Shown piece by piece: positions 34,498 to 43,298 of a stretch of DNA of 64,000 nucleotides (positions are counted from its first letter, which is position 1; every line of letters starts with the position of its first letter). The position numbers and the translations under genes were made by a program. Source of the stretch: Streptomyces sp. NBC_00569 (lineage in GTDB: Bacteria; Actinomycetota; Actinomycetes; Streptomycetales; Streptomycetaceae); the NCBI RefSeq assembly GCF_036345255.1, contig NZ_CP107783.1:6866001-6930000 (forward strand), read 5' to 3'. The notes beneath the pieces were generated by a model. It had not been told where the DNA came from. It saw only the letters and a list, made by a program, of their open reading frames with translations, and ran no database searches.

Positions 34498-35355
34498 TCA
34501 GGGCAGAGTGAGGATGTCCGCACCGGATTCGGTGACAACGAGTGTGTGCTCGAACTGAGCGGTCCGCTTGCGGTCCTTGGTGACCACGGTCCACCCGTCG
34601 TCCCACAGGTCGTACTCATGGGTGCCGAGCGTGAGCATGGGCTCGATGGTGAAGGTCATCCCGGGCTGGATGACGGTGGTGGCGTGCGGGCTGTCGTAGT
34701 GCGGAATGATCAGGCCGGAGTGGAACGACGAGTTGATCCCGTGCCCCGTGAAGTCCCGCACGACCCCATAGCCGAAGCGCTTGGCGTACGACTCGATGAC
34801 GCGGCCGATGATGTTGATCTGGCGCCCGGGCCGGACGGCATTGATGGCGCGCTTGAGGGACTCACGGGTCCGCTCGACAAGAAGCCGGGACTCCTCGTCG
34901 ACATCGCCGACCAGGTAGGTCGCGTTGTTGTCGCCGTGGACGCCGCCGATGTACGCGGTGACATCGAGGTTGACGATGTCGCCGTCCTTGAGGACGGTCG
35001 AGTCGGGGATCCCGTGACAGATGACCTCGTTGACGGAGGTGCACAGCGACTTCGGGAAGTTGCGGTAGCCGAGGGTCGAGGGGTACGCGCCGTGGTCGCA
35101 CATGTAGTCGTGCGCGATGCGGTCGAGCTCGTCCGTGGTCACGCCGGGTGCGATGGCCTTGGCGGCCTCCTCCATGGCCCGCGCGGCGATCCGGCCGGCG
35201 AGGCGCATGGCCTCGACCGTCTCCGGGGTCTGGATCTCCGGACCTTTGTACGGCGTCGGCGCGGGCTTGCCCACGTACTCGGGACGCCGGATGTTTCCGG
35301 GTACGGAACGAGTGGGAGAGAGCTCCCCTGGTACGAGCAGCGACTGGCCAGACAT
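34498..35355 (-). CDS. map: Type I methionine aminopeptidase
   Basis: 285 residues from ATG 35355 ([20 protein letters not shown]). Metal ligands of the pita-bread fold are visible: Asp pair in [17 protein letters not shown], His in DFTGHGI, Glu in FTIEPML and Glu in AQFEHTLV. The catalytic His is in VICHGIPD. It removes the initiator Met from nascent proteins. The N-terminal extension of about 35 residues is typical of actinobacterial MetAPs of the Rv2861c type. It is divergent from a small conserved gene, with 58 bp between the starts. Confidence 0.95.
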   Translation of the reverse strand: MSGQSLLVPGELSPTRSVPGNIRRPEYVGKPAPTPYKGPEIQTPETVEAMRLAGRIAARAMEEAAKAIAPGVTTDELDRIAHDYMCDHGAYPSTLGYRNFPKSLCTSVNEVICHGIPDSTVLKDGDIVNLDVTAYIGGVHGDNNATYLVGDVDEESRLLVERTRESLKRAINAVRPGRQINIIGRVIESYAKRFGYGVVRDFTGHGINSSFHSGLIIPHYDSPHATTVIQPGMTFTIEPMLTLGTHEYDLWDDGWTVVTKDRKRTAQFEHTLVVTESGADILTLP

Positions 35356-35413
35356 GCCAGCGAGTGTATCGAGCGGCCGTGGGGGACCATGGTCATGGCG
35401 AGAGGAGCCGCAG

Positions 35414-35647
35414 ATGGCCCTGTTCAAGAAGCGGACCGTCGGGAAGCCCGGCGAGTGGTACTACTGCCTGGAGCACCAGAAGGTGGAGGAGGGGCCCGAG
35501 TGCCCCAACAAGGACCGTTTCGGCCCGTACGCGACGCGTGCCGAGGCGGAGCACGCGATGGAGACGGCGCGTGAACGAAACCTCGAATGGGAGACGGACC
35601 CCAAGTGGCACGACGCCAAGGCCAAGGACGGGGACGAAGAGGCCTGA
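35414..35647 (+). CDS. Small conserved actinobacterial protein, 77 aa
   Basis: Starts at ATG 35414 behind GAGGAG. The sequence begins [20 protein letters not shown] and has an aromatic-rich centre with two Cys ([21 protein letters not shown]), then a charged helix ([20 protein letters not shown]). The helix after [11 protein letters not shown] recalls a half SPOR-like repeat, but I cannot assign a domain with certainty. It is cytoplasmic. It lies next to the aminopeptidase gene in this and, from memory, other Streptomyces chromosomes. Function unknown. Confidence 0.8.
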   Translation: MALFKKRTVGKPGEWYYCLEHQKVEEGPECPNKDRFGPYATRAEAEHAMETARERNLEWETDPKWHDAKAKDGDEEA

Positions 35648-35697
35648 CGACGGCCCGTAGCCGCTGAGCGCCCCGACCGGCACCAGGGGCCCGCGCA

Positions 35698-35839
35698 GGC
35701 GGCGAGTCCCACCGGCGTTGAGACGCCGACGAGACGGGAGGGGACGCGGGGGCATGTGCGCGCGGAGCCACCAGCACCACGTACAGGCAATCAGCGTGCC
35801 GGCGTGCCCCCGTAAAGCAGCGGGCAAGTACACGCCCCC
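35698..35839 (-). repeat. 142-bp structured repeat, copy 1 (partly decayed)
   Basis: Aligns with copy 2 over 142 bases without gaps. The block from 35749 to 35780 (GCGGGGGCATGTGCGCGCGG and on) is identical, while the far end differs at several positions and the inner stem seen in the other copies no longer pairs. The element is read on the minus strand by comparison with copy 3. It fills most of the 445-bp gap between the small gene and the next minus-strand gene. Confidence 0.85.
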
Positions 35840-35861
35840 TGGAATTCGCCGTCAGAGGGAG

Positions 35862-36019
35862 GGCGGCGAGTCCCACCGGCGGTGAGACGCCGACGAGACG
35901 GGAGGGGACGCGGGGGCATGTGCGCGCGGAGCCACCAGCACCACGCACAGGCAATCAGCTCGCCGGCGTGCCCCCGTAGAACAGCGAGCACGTACATGCC
36001 CCCGCGGCCCCGCACCCGA
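35862..36019 (-). repeat. 142-bp structured repeat, copy 2
   Basis: Starts 164 bp after copy 1, in the same direction, and shares its right end (GCGGCCCCGCACCCGA) with copy 3. Read on the minus strand it has an outer stem GCGGGGGCATGTACGTGC with GCGCGCACATGCCCCCGC (one mismatch and one wobble in 18 bp), an inner stem GCTCGC/GCGAGC, and a separate hairpin at 35870-35888. The rest of the gap to 36092 is C/A-rich and also resembles the flank of copy 3. Confidence 0.85.
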
Positions 36020-36092
36020 CAACACAACGGCCACAGACGCCCCGCACCCAAAAAAGCACCACCACCCACCACCCACCCTTCGAGCGAGCCTC

Positions 36093-36695
36093 CTACCACC
36101 CCGCGGGCGGCGGCGAAGTCAGATGATCCGCCAGGCGGGACAGCCGATCGCGGAAGCGCCGCCGGGGCCCCCGGGCCGGCCCTCCGCCGGGATTCTCGCC
36201 CGCCGCCGCGCTGACCAGATGCTGCGCCGTATCGAGGTCGAGATCAGGCCCGGGCGTGAGGGCCTCATGAGCCATGGCATGCAGATCGCGGTCACCCGAG
36301 TCGATCGCCAGAACCGTGGCCCCCGCCCGCCGAGCGTCATGCACCCGCTCCAGCAACTCCTCACCGGGCGCCCCGGGCGCCACGACCAGCAGGGTCTCGC
36401 CCCGTCGGGCCGCCTCGATGCGCCCGAGCCCCACGGCAAGATGGGCCGGATCCCCACCCCCCGCCCGGTGCCGCACGAGCGTGGGCGACAGCTCGGGCAT
36501 GCCGGACCAGGCGGCCTCGTCCACGAGATGCGCCGCGAGATGCCACGGCTCGTACTCGGGCGTGCCGACGAGGAGCAGCCCACCTCCGTGCGGCACGACG
36601 GAGGTCCGCAGCGCACCCGCGAAGCGGCGCGCGGCGCCCAGCCACTCGGTTCCGGCGAGCACTTCCCGCAGCAGTGCGACCCGTACGGCGTCCAT
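36093..36695 (-). CDS. Conserved actinobacterial hypothetical protein
   Basis: 200 residues from ATG 36695. The protein has an alternating alpha/beta pattern (GALRTSVVPHGGGLLLVGTPEYEPWHLAAHLVDEA, GETLLVVAPGAPGEELLERVHDARRAGATVLAIDSGD) that looks like a Rossmann-type or SIS-like sandwich with GGD and DSGD loops. The C-terminus is Arg/Pro-rich. There is no signal peptide. I do not recognise a characterised family. It stands between the structured repeats and the sialidase gene, divergent from the latter. Confidence 0.8.
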   Translation of the reverse strand: MDAVRVALLREVLAGTEWLGAARRFAGALRTSVVPHGGGLLLVGTPEYEPWHLAAHLVDEAAWSGMPELSPTLVRHRAGGGDPAHLAVGLGRIEAARRGETLLVVAPGAPGEELLERVHDARRAGATVLAIDSGDRDLHAMAHEALTPGPDLDLDTAQHLVSAAAGENPGGGPARGPRRRFRDRLSRLADHLTSPPPAGW

Positions 36696-36774
36696 GCCTG
36701 CGCATACTGCCGCAACAGTCCACTCGTCAGGCCGAGTTCACCGGGAATTCCCTCTGGGTGGGGAGGGATGGGGG

Positions 36775-37860
36775 GTGCTGACTGAGACGTCTGTTCCCTT
36801 CCGCGCGGGGCGCGAGGGATACGCGAGTTTCCGGATCCCCGCGGCTGTCACGACACACTCCGGCGTGCTGCTCGCGTTCTGCGAGGGACGAGTGGGGTCG
36901 AGGGAGGACTACGGGAACATCGACGTGGTCCTGAAGAGATCCACGGACGGCGGCCGCACCTGGGACCCGCTCCAGGTGGTGGCGGCGAACGGTGACGACC
37001 TGGCGGGGAACCCGGCGCCGGTGGTCCTGGACACGGGACGGGTCCTGATCGTCCACGTACGGAACGCGGCGCGGGCGACGGAAGCGGCGATCAGACGAGG
37101 CGAGGTGGAGCCCGAGGACGGGCGCCGGGTCTGGGTGCAGCACAGCGACGACGAGGGAGTGACCTGGTCCGCGCCCAGGGAGATCACGGCGCAGGCGAAG
37201 GACAGGGCCTGGCGCTGGTACGCCACGGGCCCCGGCCACGCGATCCAGACACGGAGCGGACGCGTGGTGGTGCCGGCCAACCACTCGCTCCCGCCCGCCG
37301 GAGGCGACACCGGCACGGAGGGAAAGTACGACGGAGGCCACTGCCTGCTGAGCGACGACCGGGGCAGGACCTGGCGGCTCGGCTACGTGGACGACCATCC
37401 GGACGGCTATGTGAACGTGAACGAGACGACCGCGGCCGAACTGGCCGACGGGCGGCTGTACTTCAACGCCCGCAACGACTCGCCGGCGCCGGGCACGAGG
37501 GCGGACGCGACATCGGAGGACGGCGGCGAGAGCCTGGTCAGGGCGTTCCGGCCGCAGGCGGGCCTCGTGGGCCCGGTCGTGGAGGGGAGCCTGCTGAGGC
37601 TGGGGGAGGTGCTGCTGTTCGCCGGCCCGGCGGACCCCGGGTCCAGGGCACTGATGAGCGTGCGGGCGAGCGAGGACGAGGGAGTCACCTGGCGCGTGGC
37701 CCACACGGTGGACGGCCTGCCCGCCGCGTACTGCGACCTCGTACGGATCGATGCCTCGACGGTCGGGCTCCTCTACGAGACGGGAGACTTCGGCGCGTAC
37801 GAGACGATCACGTTCAGACGGATCCCGGTCGCCGCGCTACTGACCCGTACGCCTGAGTAA
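36775..37860 (+). CDS. Exo-alpha-sialidase (GH33-type), probably cytoplasmic
   Basis: 361 residues from GTG 36775 behind GGGAGGG. The FRIP motif (FRIPAAV, residues 19-22) carries the first catalytic Arg. Four Asp boxes follow: STDGGRTW, SDDEGVTW, SDDRGRTW and SEDEGVTW, one per propeller blade. NARND and the late acidic Tyr-containing segment (LPAAYCDLVRID) are as in sialidases. No signal peptide or cell-wall anchor is present, so it would act inside the cell, perhaps on imported sialosides or related nonulosonic acids. No sialic-acid transporter or lyase lies nearby. Confidence 0.9.
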   Translation: MLTETSVPFRAGREGYASFRIPAAVTTHSGVLLAFCEGRVGSREDYGNIDVVLKRSTDGGRTWDPLQVVAANGDDLAGNPAPVVLDTGRVLIVHVRNAARATEAAIRRGEVEPEDGRRVWVQHSDDEGVTWSAPREITAQAKDRAWRWYATGPGHAIQTRSGRVVVPANHSLPPAGGDTGTEGKYDGGHCLLSDDRGRTWRLGYVDDHPDGYVNVNETTAAELADGRLYFNARNDSPAPGTRADATSEDGGESLVRAFRPQAGLVGPVVEGSLLRLGEVLLFAGPADPGSRALMSVRASEDEGVTWRVAHTVDGLPAAYCDLVRIDASTVGLLYETGDFGAYETITFRRIPVAALLTRTPE

Positions 37861-37869
37861 GGTCACCGT

Positions 37870-38574
37870 ATGACCTCTACCGACAGTGTGCAGAAGGCGC
37901 CCGCGAAGGACCCCTGGGACCTCCCCGACGTATCGGGCCTGGTGGTCGGCGTGCTGGGCGGCACGGGCGACCAGGGCCGCGGGCTCGCGTACCGGCTGGC
38001 CCGGGCGGGCCAGAAGGTGATCATCGGATCCCGCGCGGCGGAGCGCGCCGAGGCGGCCGCGGGCGAGCTGGGCCTGGGCGTCGAGGGCGCGGCCAACGCG
38101 GAGTGCGCGCGCCGCAGCGACATCGTGATCGTGGCGGTGCCGTGGGAGGGCCACGGCAAGACGCTGGAATCGCTGCGCGAGGACCTCGCGGGCAAGCTCG
38201 TGGTCGACTGCGTCAACCCGCTGGGCTTCGACAAGAAGGGCGCGTACGCGCTGAAGCCGGAGGAGGGGAGCGCGGCGGAGCAGGCCGCGGCGCTGCTGCC
38301 GGAGTCGAGGGTGACGGCGGCGTTCCACCACCTGTCGGCCGTACTCCTCCAGGACGAGGCGATCGCCGAGATCGACACGGACGTGATGGTGCTGGGCGAG
38401 GCGCGGGCGGACACGGACATCGTCCAGGCGCTGGCGGGCCGCATTCCGGGCATGCGGGGAGTCTTCGCGGGCCGGCTGCGCAACGCGCACCAGGTGGAGT
38501 CGCTGGTCGCGAACCTGATCTCGGTGAACCGCCGCTACAAGGCCCACGCGGGGCTGCGGGTCACCGACGTGTAG
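37870..38574 (+). CDS. npdG: F420H2:NADP oxidoreductase (NPDG)
   Basis: 234 residues from ATG 37870. An N-terminal tail of about 25 residues precedes the nucleotide site VGVLGGTGDQGRGLAYRLA, then IIGSRAAERA with the Arg that fits NADP phosphate. VVDCVNPLGFDKKG and FHHLSAVLL are the family's F420-side motifs. It transfers hydride between NADPH and coenzyme F420 and supplies reduced F420 to dependent enzymes. It follows the sialidase gene by 9 bp, so the two are probably co-transcribed, with no obvious metabolic link. Confidence 0.93.
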   Translation: MTSTDSVQKAPAKDPWDLPDVSGLVVGVLGGTGDQGRGLAYRLARAGQKVIIGSRAAERAEAAAGELGLGVEGAANAECARRSDIVIVAVPWEGHGKTLESLREDLAGKLVVDCVNPLGFDKKGAYALKPEEGSAAEQAAALLPESRVTAAFHHLSAVLLQDEAIAEIDTDVMVLGEARADTDIVQALAGRIPGMRGVFAGRLRNAHQVESLVANLISVNRRYKAHAGLRVTDV

Positions 38575-38684
38575 AGCGCGGCCGCGCTCCACGGCCGGTA
38601 CGCGGAGCCGACGTGCGGCCGCGGAAGGGACATGGGGGACACTGGTCGGCGTACGACCTCTCCGTCCGACAGGAGCCGACCCCC

Positions 38685-38882
38685 ATGCCCCGCCTCGCTC
38701 TGTACGCCCTAGTCGTCTGCGTCCTCTCGGTGGTCGCCGCCGTGGTCGCCTTCGTGCAGGGCAGCCTGCTCGGCATCGTCTGGGTGCTGCTCGCGGGCCT
38801 CACCTCGAACATGACCTGGTACTACCTGCGCCGGGCCAAGGCACAGAAGCAGGCGGAGGCGGCGGTCGCGCCTACTGCGTGA
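38685..38882 (+). CDS. Small membrane protein, 65 aa
   Basis: Starts at ATG 38685 with AGGAG upstream. Two hydrophobic helices are seen, residues about 4-24 and 27-42 (LLGIVWVLLAGLTSNMTWYY), with a Lys/Arg-rich C-terminal tail that would face the cytoplasm. No family is recognised. The last 11 bases overlap the 3' end of the convergent M50 protease gene. Confidence 0.75.
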   Translation: MPRLALYALVVCVLSVVAAVVAFVQGSLLGIVWVLLAGLTSNMTWYYLRRAKAQKQAEAAVAPTA

Positions 38883-39672
38883 CGACGGGGATGTCAGGGG
38901 TGCCCTGCCAGAAGCGATAGAACTCCTGCCCCCAGTAGGTGTCCCACTCGGTGACACCGAGGGAGCGCAGGATCGCGTGGATCGCGTCGAAGAACACCTC
39001 GTTCACCTCCGGGATCCACAGGATGCCGAAGACGGCGAGCAGCCCGAACGGGGCGAACGGCTCCACCTGCTGCCGGAAGCTCCGGGACAGCCAGGGTTCG
39101 ATGACGCCGTAGCCGTCCAGGCCGGGGATCGGCAGGAAGTTCAGGATCGCCGCGGTCACCTGGAGCAGGGCGAGGAAGCCGAGCGCGTAGCGGAAGGTGT
39201 CCGGCACCCCGTTCAGCGCGTCCAGCCAGAACGGCGCCGTGCACACGACGGCGAACAGGATGTTGGTCAGCGGGCCCGCCGCCGAGATGAGACTGTGCCG
39301 CCAGCGGCCCCGGATCCGGCCCCGCTCGATGAAGACGGCGCCGCCGGGCAGACCGATCCCTCCCATGATCACGAAGATGACGGGCAGCACGATGCTGAGC
39401 AGGGCGTGCGTGTACTTCAGCGGGTTCAGGGTCAGATAACCCTTCGCGCCGATGGAGATGTCGCCGCTGTGCAGGGCCGTGCGCGCGTGGGCGTACTCGT
39501 GCAGACAGAGCGAGACGATCCAGGCGCCCGTCACGAACAGGAAGACGGCGATGCCGGGCTGCGCGGCGAAGTCCGTCCACACGGCCCAGCCGGCGACGGC
39601 GGTGACGGCGGCGATGCCGACGAAGACGGGGCTGATCCTGCGATCGCTGCGACGGGTGGCGGCGGTGGTCAT
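38872..39672 (-). CDS. Site-2 protease family (M50) membrane metalloprotease
   Basis: 266 residues from ATG 39672. The zinc motif HEYAH is in LCLHEYAHAR near residue 58, and the third ligand is the Asp of PIPGLDGYG near residue 178. Six hydrophobic segments are visible. M50 enzymes cut within membranes, often to release sigma or transcription factors; the rip1-like proteins are larger and contain PDZ domains, which this one lacks. It belongs to the short actinobacterial form (FtsH-like stress or unknown). It is divergent from the SARP gene. Confidence 0.9.
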   Translation of the reverse strand: MTTAATRRSDRRISPVFVGIAAVTAVAGWAVWTDFAAQPGIAVFLFVTGAWIVSLCLHEYAHARTALHSGDISIGAKGYLTLNPLKYTHALLSIVLPVIFVIMGGIGLPGGAVFIERGRIRGRWRHSLISAAGPLTNILFAVVCTAPFWLDALNGVPDTFRYALGFLALLQVTAAILNFLPIPGLDGYGVIEPWLSRSFRQQVEPFAPFGLLAVFGILWIPEVNEVFFDAIHAILRSLGVTEWDTYWGQEFYRFWQGTPDIPVVTQ

Positions 39673-39921
39673 GGAGGATGGCTCCCGGGGTGCGTGCGGC
39701 CTGGTGCGGTGAGGGGACGACGGGCTGACCGTATCGGTGGTGCGGTGTGGGGGGAACGAGCCGGGGCAGGTCCCGGGTTCCGCGAAACCGGCGCGGACGT
39801 GCCCACTGCCCGGTCCGAACGGTGTCTGCCCGCCGCCGGAAAACCCGTGCTCCACGTCCCGGATCGCCCTCCCGTCGAAACCCGGGCGCGGTCCGGCCGC
39901 CCGTTTGGGGACAATGGGCCG

Positions 39922-42900
39922 GTGCGCTACCGCATCCTCGGCTCCACACAGGCCTTCCGCGACGACGGCACGGCCGTCCCCGTCGGCGGGGCGCGGCTGC
40001 GTGCCCTGCTGACCGTGCTCGCGCTGCGCCCCGGCCGCACCGTCCCGCCGCAGGTGCTCGCCGACGAGGTGTGGGGCGCCGAACCGCCCGCCGACGCGAC
40101 CGGCGCGCTCCAGGCACTCGTGGGCCGGCTGCGCAGGGCGATCGGCGCCGACGCGGTGCACTCGCTCGACGGCGGCTACCGGCTGGCCGCCGGCTCCGAG
40201 GACATCGACCTGTTCCGCTTCGACCGGCTCGTGAGGGACGGGGTACGGGCGCTGGCCGACGGAGACCCGGGCAAGGCCGCGGCCGTCCTCGACGACGCGC
40301 TCGCCCTGTGGCGCGGCCCCGCCCTGGCCGATCTGCCGGACCGCTCGGCGGACGCCGCCCGCTGGGAGGCCCTCCACCTCGACGCCCGGCGCACCCGGCT
40401 CGCCGCGTCACTCGCGCTGGGCATGGCCGAGACCGCCCTGCCCGAACTGACCGCGCTGTGCGACGCGCATCCGCTCGACGAGCCGCTCCAGGCGCTGCGG
40501 CTGCGCGCCCTGCGCGACGCGGGCCGCACCGCCGAGGCGCTGGCGGCCTACGAGGGGGTACGCGTCGAGCTCGCGGAGCGGCTGGGAACCGACCCCGGCC
40601 CGGAACTGCGCGCCCTGCACGCCGGCCTGCTCGCGCCGCACCCCGTTGCCCCCTCCCCGCAGGACGCGAACCTGTCCGCCCCCGTCAGAGCGCCCGCCCC
40701 CACCGGCAACCTCCGCGCCCGGCTCACCTCGTTCGTGGGGCGCAGCGGAGACATCGGGGCGATCCGTGAGGACCTCGGACGCGTGCGGCTCGTGACGCTG
40801 CTCGGCCCGGGCGGCGCCGGGAAGACCCGGCTGTCCCAGGAGGCCGCCGAGGGCATGGACCTGCCGGACGGCGTGTGGCTGGCCGAGCTCGCGCCCGTCG
40901 AGGACCCGGACGCCGTCCCGGAGGCCGTCGTCACGGCGCTCGGGGCCCGTGAGACCGTGCTGCGCGGCGCCGGCGCCGAGGAGCTGCGGGTGGCGTCCGA
41001 CCGGCACGGCGAGGACCCCCTCGTACGCCTGGCCGAGCACTGCGCGCACCGCCGCATGCTGCTGATCCTCGACAACTGCGAGCACGTGATCGAGGCCGCC
41101 GCCCACCTCGCCGAGCAACTGCTCAGCCAGTGCCCCGGCCTGACGGTTCTCGCGACGAGCCGCGAACCCCTCGGCGTGCCGGGCGAGTTGCTGCACCCGG
41201 TGGAGCCGCTGCCGGAGCCGTTCGCCCTGCGCCTGTTCGGCGAGCGGGGCGCCGCCGTGCGGCCCGGGTTCCGGGTCGGGGACGACGAGCGGGCCGCGGC
41301 CGAGATCTGCCGGCGCCTCGACGGGCTGCCCCTCGCCATCGAACTCGCCGCCGCCCGGCTGCGGATGCTCACGCCCCGCCAGATCGCCGACCGCCTCGAC
41401 GACCGCTTCCGCCTGCTCACCTCGGGCGCCCGCACCGTCCTGCCGCGCCAGCAGACGCTGCGGGCCGTCGTCGACTGGTCCTGGGACCTCCTCGACGAGG
41501 AGGAGCGGACCGTCCTGGGCCGGCTGTCGGTCTTCAGCGGCGGCTGCGACCTCGCGGCCGCCGAGGCGGTGTGCGGCCCCGCCGCCCTCGACGCGATCGG
41601 CTCGCTCGTGGACAAGTCTCTTGTGGTGGCTGCCCCTTGGGGCGGCGACGAGCCTGAGAGGGAAGGCGACGCGGACGACGCTCACGCCGAGGACGGCACC
41701 CGCGACCAGGCCGGCGCCATGCGCTACCGGCTCCTGGAGACCGTCGCCGAATACGCCGGGGACCGGCTCGACGAGGCCGGTGACCGGGCCGACGCCGAGC
41801 GCGCCCACCTCACGTACTACCGCGAACTGGCCCGCACCACCGACCCGCAGCTGCGCGGCCACGGCCAGCTCGCCGCCATCGCCCGTCTGGAACGCGAATA
41901 CGAGAACCTGCGCACCGCCCTGCGGCACGCCGTCGCCGCCCGGGACGAGCAGGAGACCCTCTCCCTGGTGCTCTCACTGGCCTGGTTCTGGCAGATGCGC
42001 GACCTGCGCGTCGACGCCCGCAACTGGTCGCGGGAGGCCACCGGGCTCGGCCCCGACCCGTTCGCCCCGCCGGCCGCCCCCGCGCCCCCGCTCCACGAGC
42101 GCTGCACCGACGTCCCGCCGCCGCTCGGCCCCGAGCTCCTCGTGGAGGCGCGGCGAGGGGTGCATCTGCTCCGCCTCGCCTACATGGACATGGAGATGGA
42201 GACCTGGCAGACGGAGGAGGGCGGCGCGAAGCTGCGCGCCATCGCGCAGGCGTACAGTCCGGGCCTCCCGCAGACCTGCCGCTCCCCGGGCAACCTCTGG
42301 TTCTACGCGGTGATGATGAGCGGCGACATGGACGCGCTGTGGAACCTCGCCGACGTCACCGTGCGGACCTGCCGCGAACTCGGCTACACCTGGGAGCTCG
42401 CCCTCACGCTCCAGCTGCGGGCCAACATCCTCGCCAACCGCAGTGACTGGGCGGGCAACGCCGTCCGGGACGCGGACGAGGCCATCGAACTGTTCACCCG
42501 GCTCGGCGACCGGTGGGGTGTCGCCGAGGCGCTGTCCGCGCGGGGCGAGGCCCACGAGCGCAGCGGGGCGTACGCCGCGGCGGCCGAGGACTACACGGCC
42601 GCCATCGAGGCCGCCGAACGTCTCGGCGCGCAGGCGCAGGTGGCGATCCTGAACGCGCGGCTCGGGCAGGCCCTCATCGAGGACGGTGACGGCGAACGCG
42701 GCGAGCGGCTGCTGCTCGGCATCCTCGACCCCGGCAAGCGCCATGCGAACGAGGCCTGGCCCGCCGCCCGCATGTTCCTGTCCGGGCGGTACGGCGCCAC
42801 CGGCCGTGTCGCCGAGGCGCGTGAGCAACTGCGGCTCCTCCAGGACGAGTTCAAGGCGATGAACTTCGTCGTCTTCCGGGGCTTCATCGTCGGGATGAAC

Positions 42901-43278
42901 GCCTGGCTCGACTCGGAGGACGGCCGCGCGGCGGAGGCCCTCGCCGGCGTCACCGAGGCCCTGGAGCTGTCGACCGACCCGCTGTCCCTGGTGATCGCCC
43001 CGCACATGCCCGCCATGCACCTGGTCACCGCCGCGCGCTCCCTGAACCTGAGCGGCGACACGGCCGACGCGTGCGACGCCGCCCGCCTCATGGGCGCCGC
43101 CGACGGACAGCTCCCGTCCCGGCATGTGCGGTCCTACCTGGAGCGTGACGCCCGCGCGTCCGCCGAGTCCGCGATCCGTGAGGTCATCGGCGACCACGCG
43201 TACGAGGCCGCGTACGCCGAGGGCGGCGACCTGTCTCTCGACGAGGCCGCCGCCCTGCTGGGACGCGATCGCGGTTGA
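39922..43278 (+). CDS. SARP-family transcriptional regulator with NB-ARC ATPase and TPR-like tail
   Basis: 1118 residues from GTG 39922. Domains: OmpR-like winged helix (1-95, with VGGARLRALLTVLALRPG and recognition region TGALQALVGRLRRAIG), BTAD (100-245, ending AERLGTDPGPELRALHA), NB-ARC ATPase (275-600) with Walker A GPGGAGKTRLS near 296 and LLILDNCEHV as Walker B, and a helical TPR-like region to the end. A short acidic insert lies near residues 575-595. AfsR-like proteins of this type activate secondary metabolism, gated by nucleotide. It converges on a DrrAB-type exporter, which may be its target. Confidence 0.93.
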   Translation: MRYRILGSTQAFRDDGTAVPVGGARLRALLTVLALRPGRTVPPQVLADEVWGAEPPADATGALQALVGRLRRAIGADAVHSLDGGYRLAAGSEDIDLFRFDRLVRDGVRALADGDPGKAAAVLDDALALWRGPALADLPDRSADAARWEALHLDARRTRLAASLALGMAETALPELTALCDAHPLDEPLQALRLRALRDAGRTAEALAAYEGVRVELAERLGTDPGPELRALHAGLLAPHPVAPSPQDANLSAPVRAPAPTGNLRARLTSFVGRSGDIGAIREDLGRVRLVTLLGPGGAGKTRLSQEAAEGMDLPDGVWLAELAPVEDPDAVPEAVVTALGARETVLRGAGAEELRVASDRHGEDPLVRLAEHCAHRRMLLILDNCEHVIEAAAHLAEQLLSQCPGLTVLATSREPLGVPGELLHPVEPLPEPFALRLFGERGAAVRPGFRVGDDERAAAEICRRLDGLPLAIELAAARLRMLTPRQIADRLDDRFRLLTSGARTVLPRQQTLRAVVDWSWDLLDEEERTVLGRLSVFSGGCDLAAAEAVCGPAALDAIGSLVDKSLVVAAPWGGDEPEREGDADDAHAEDGTRDQAGAMRYRLLETVAEYAGDRLDEAGDRADAERAHLTYYRELARTTDPQLRGHGQLAAIARLEREYENLRTALRHAVAARDEQETLSLVLSLAWFWQMRDLRVDARNWSREATGLGPDPFAPPAAPAPPLHERCTDVPPPLGPELLVEARRGVHLLRLAYMDMEMETWQTEEGGAKLRAIAQAYSPGLPQTCRSPGNLWFYAVMMSGDMDALWNLADVTVRTCRELGYTWELALTLQLRANILANRSDWAGNAVRDADEAIELFTRLGDRWGVAEALSARGEAHERSGAYAAAAEDYTAAIEAAERLGAQAQVAILNARLGQALIEDGDGERGERLLLGILDPGKRHANEAWPAARMFLSGRYGATGRVAEAREQLRLLQDEFKAMNFVVFRGFIVGMNAWLDSEDGRAAEALAGVTEALELSTDPLSLVIAPHMPAMHLVTAARSLNLSGDTADACDAARLMGAADGQLPSRHVRSYLERDARASAESAIREVIGDHAYEAAYAEGGDLSLDEAAALLGRDRG

Positions 43279-43298
43279 TCTTCCGATCCGGCTGAACG

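Noticed and set aside
35424..36099. Overlapping minus-strand frames through the structured repeats, with a similar peptide in all three copies (MYVLAVLR... ACAWCWWLRAH)
   Set aside because: The peptide is similar because the DNA repeat is. Third positions are not GC-rich, and the frame differs in length and end in each copy. A structured element explains it better, though a small peptide is not fully excluded.
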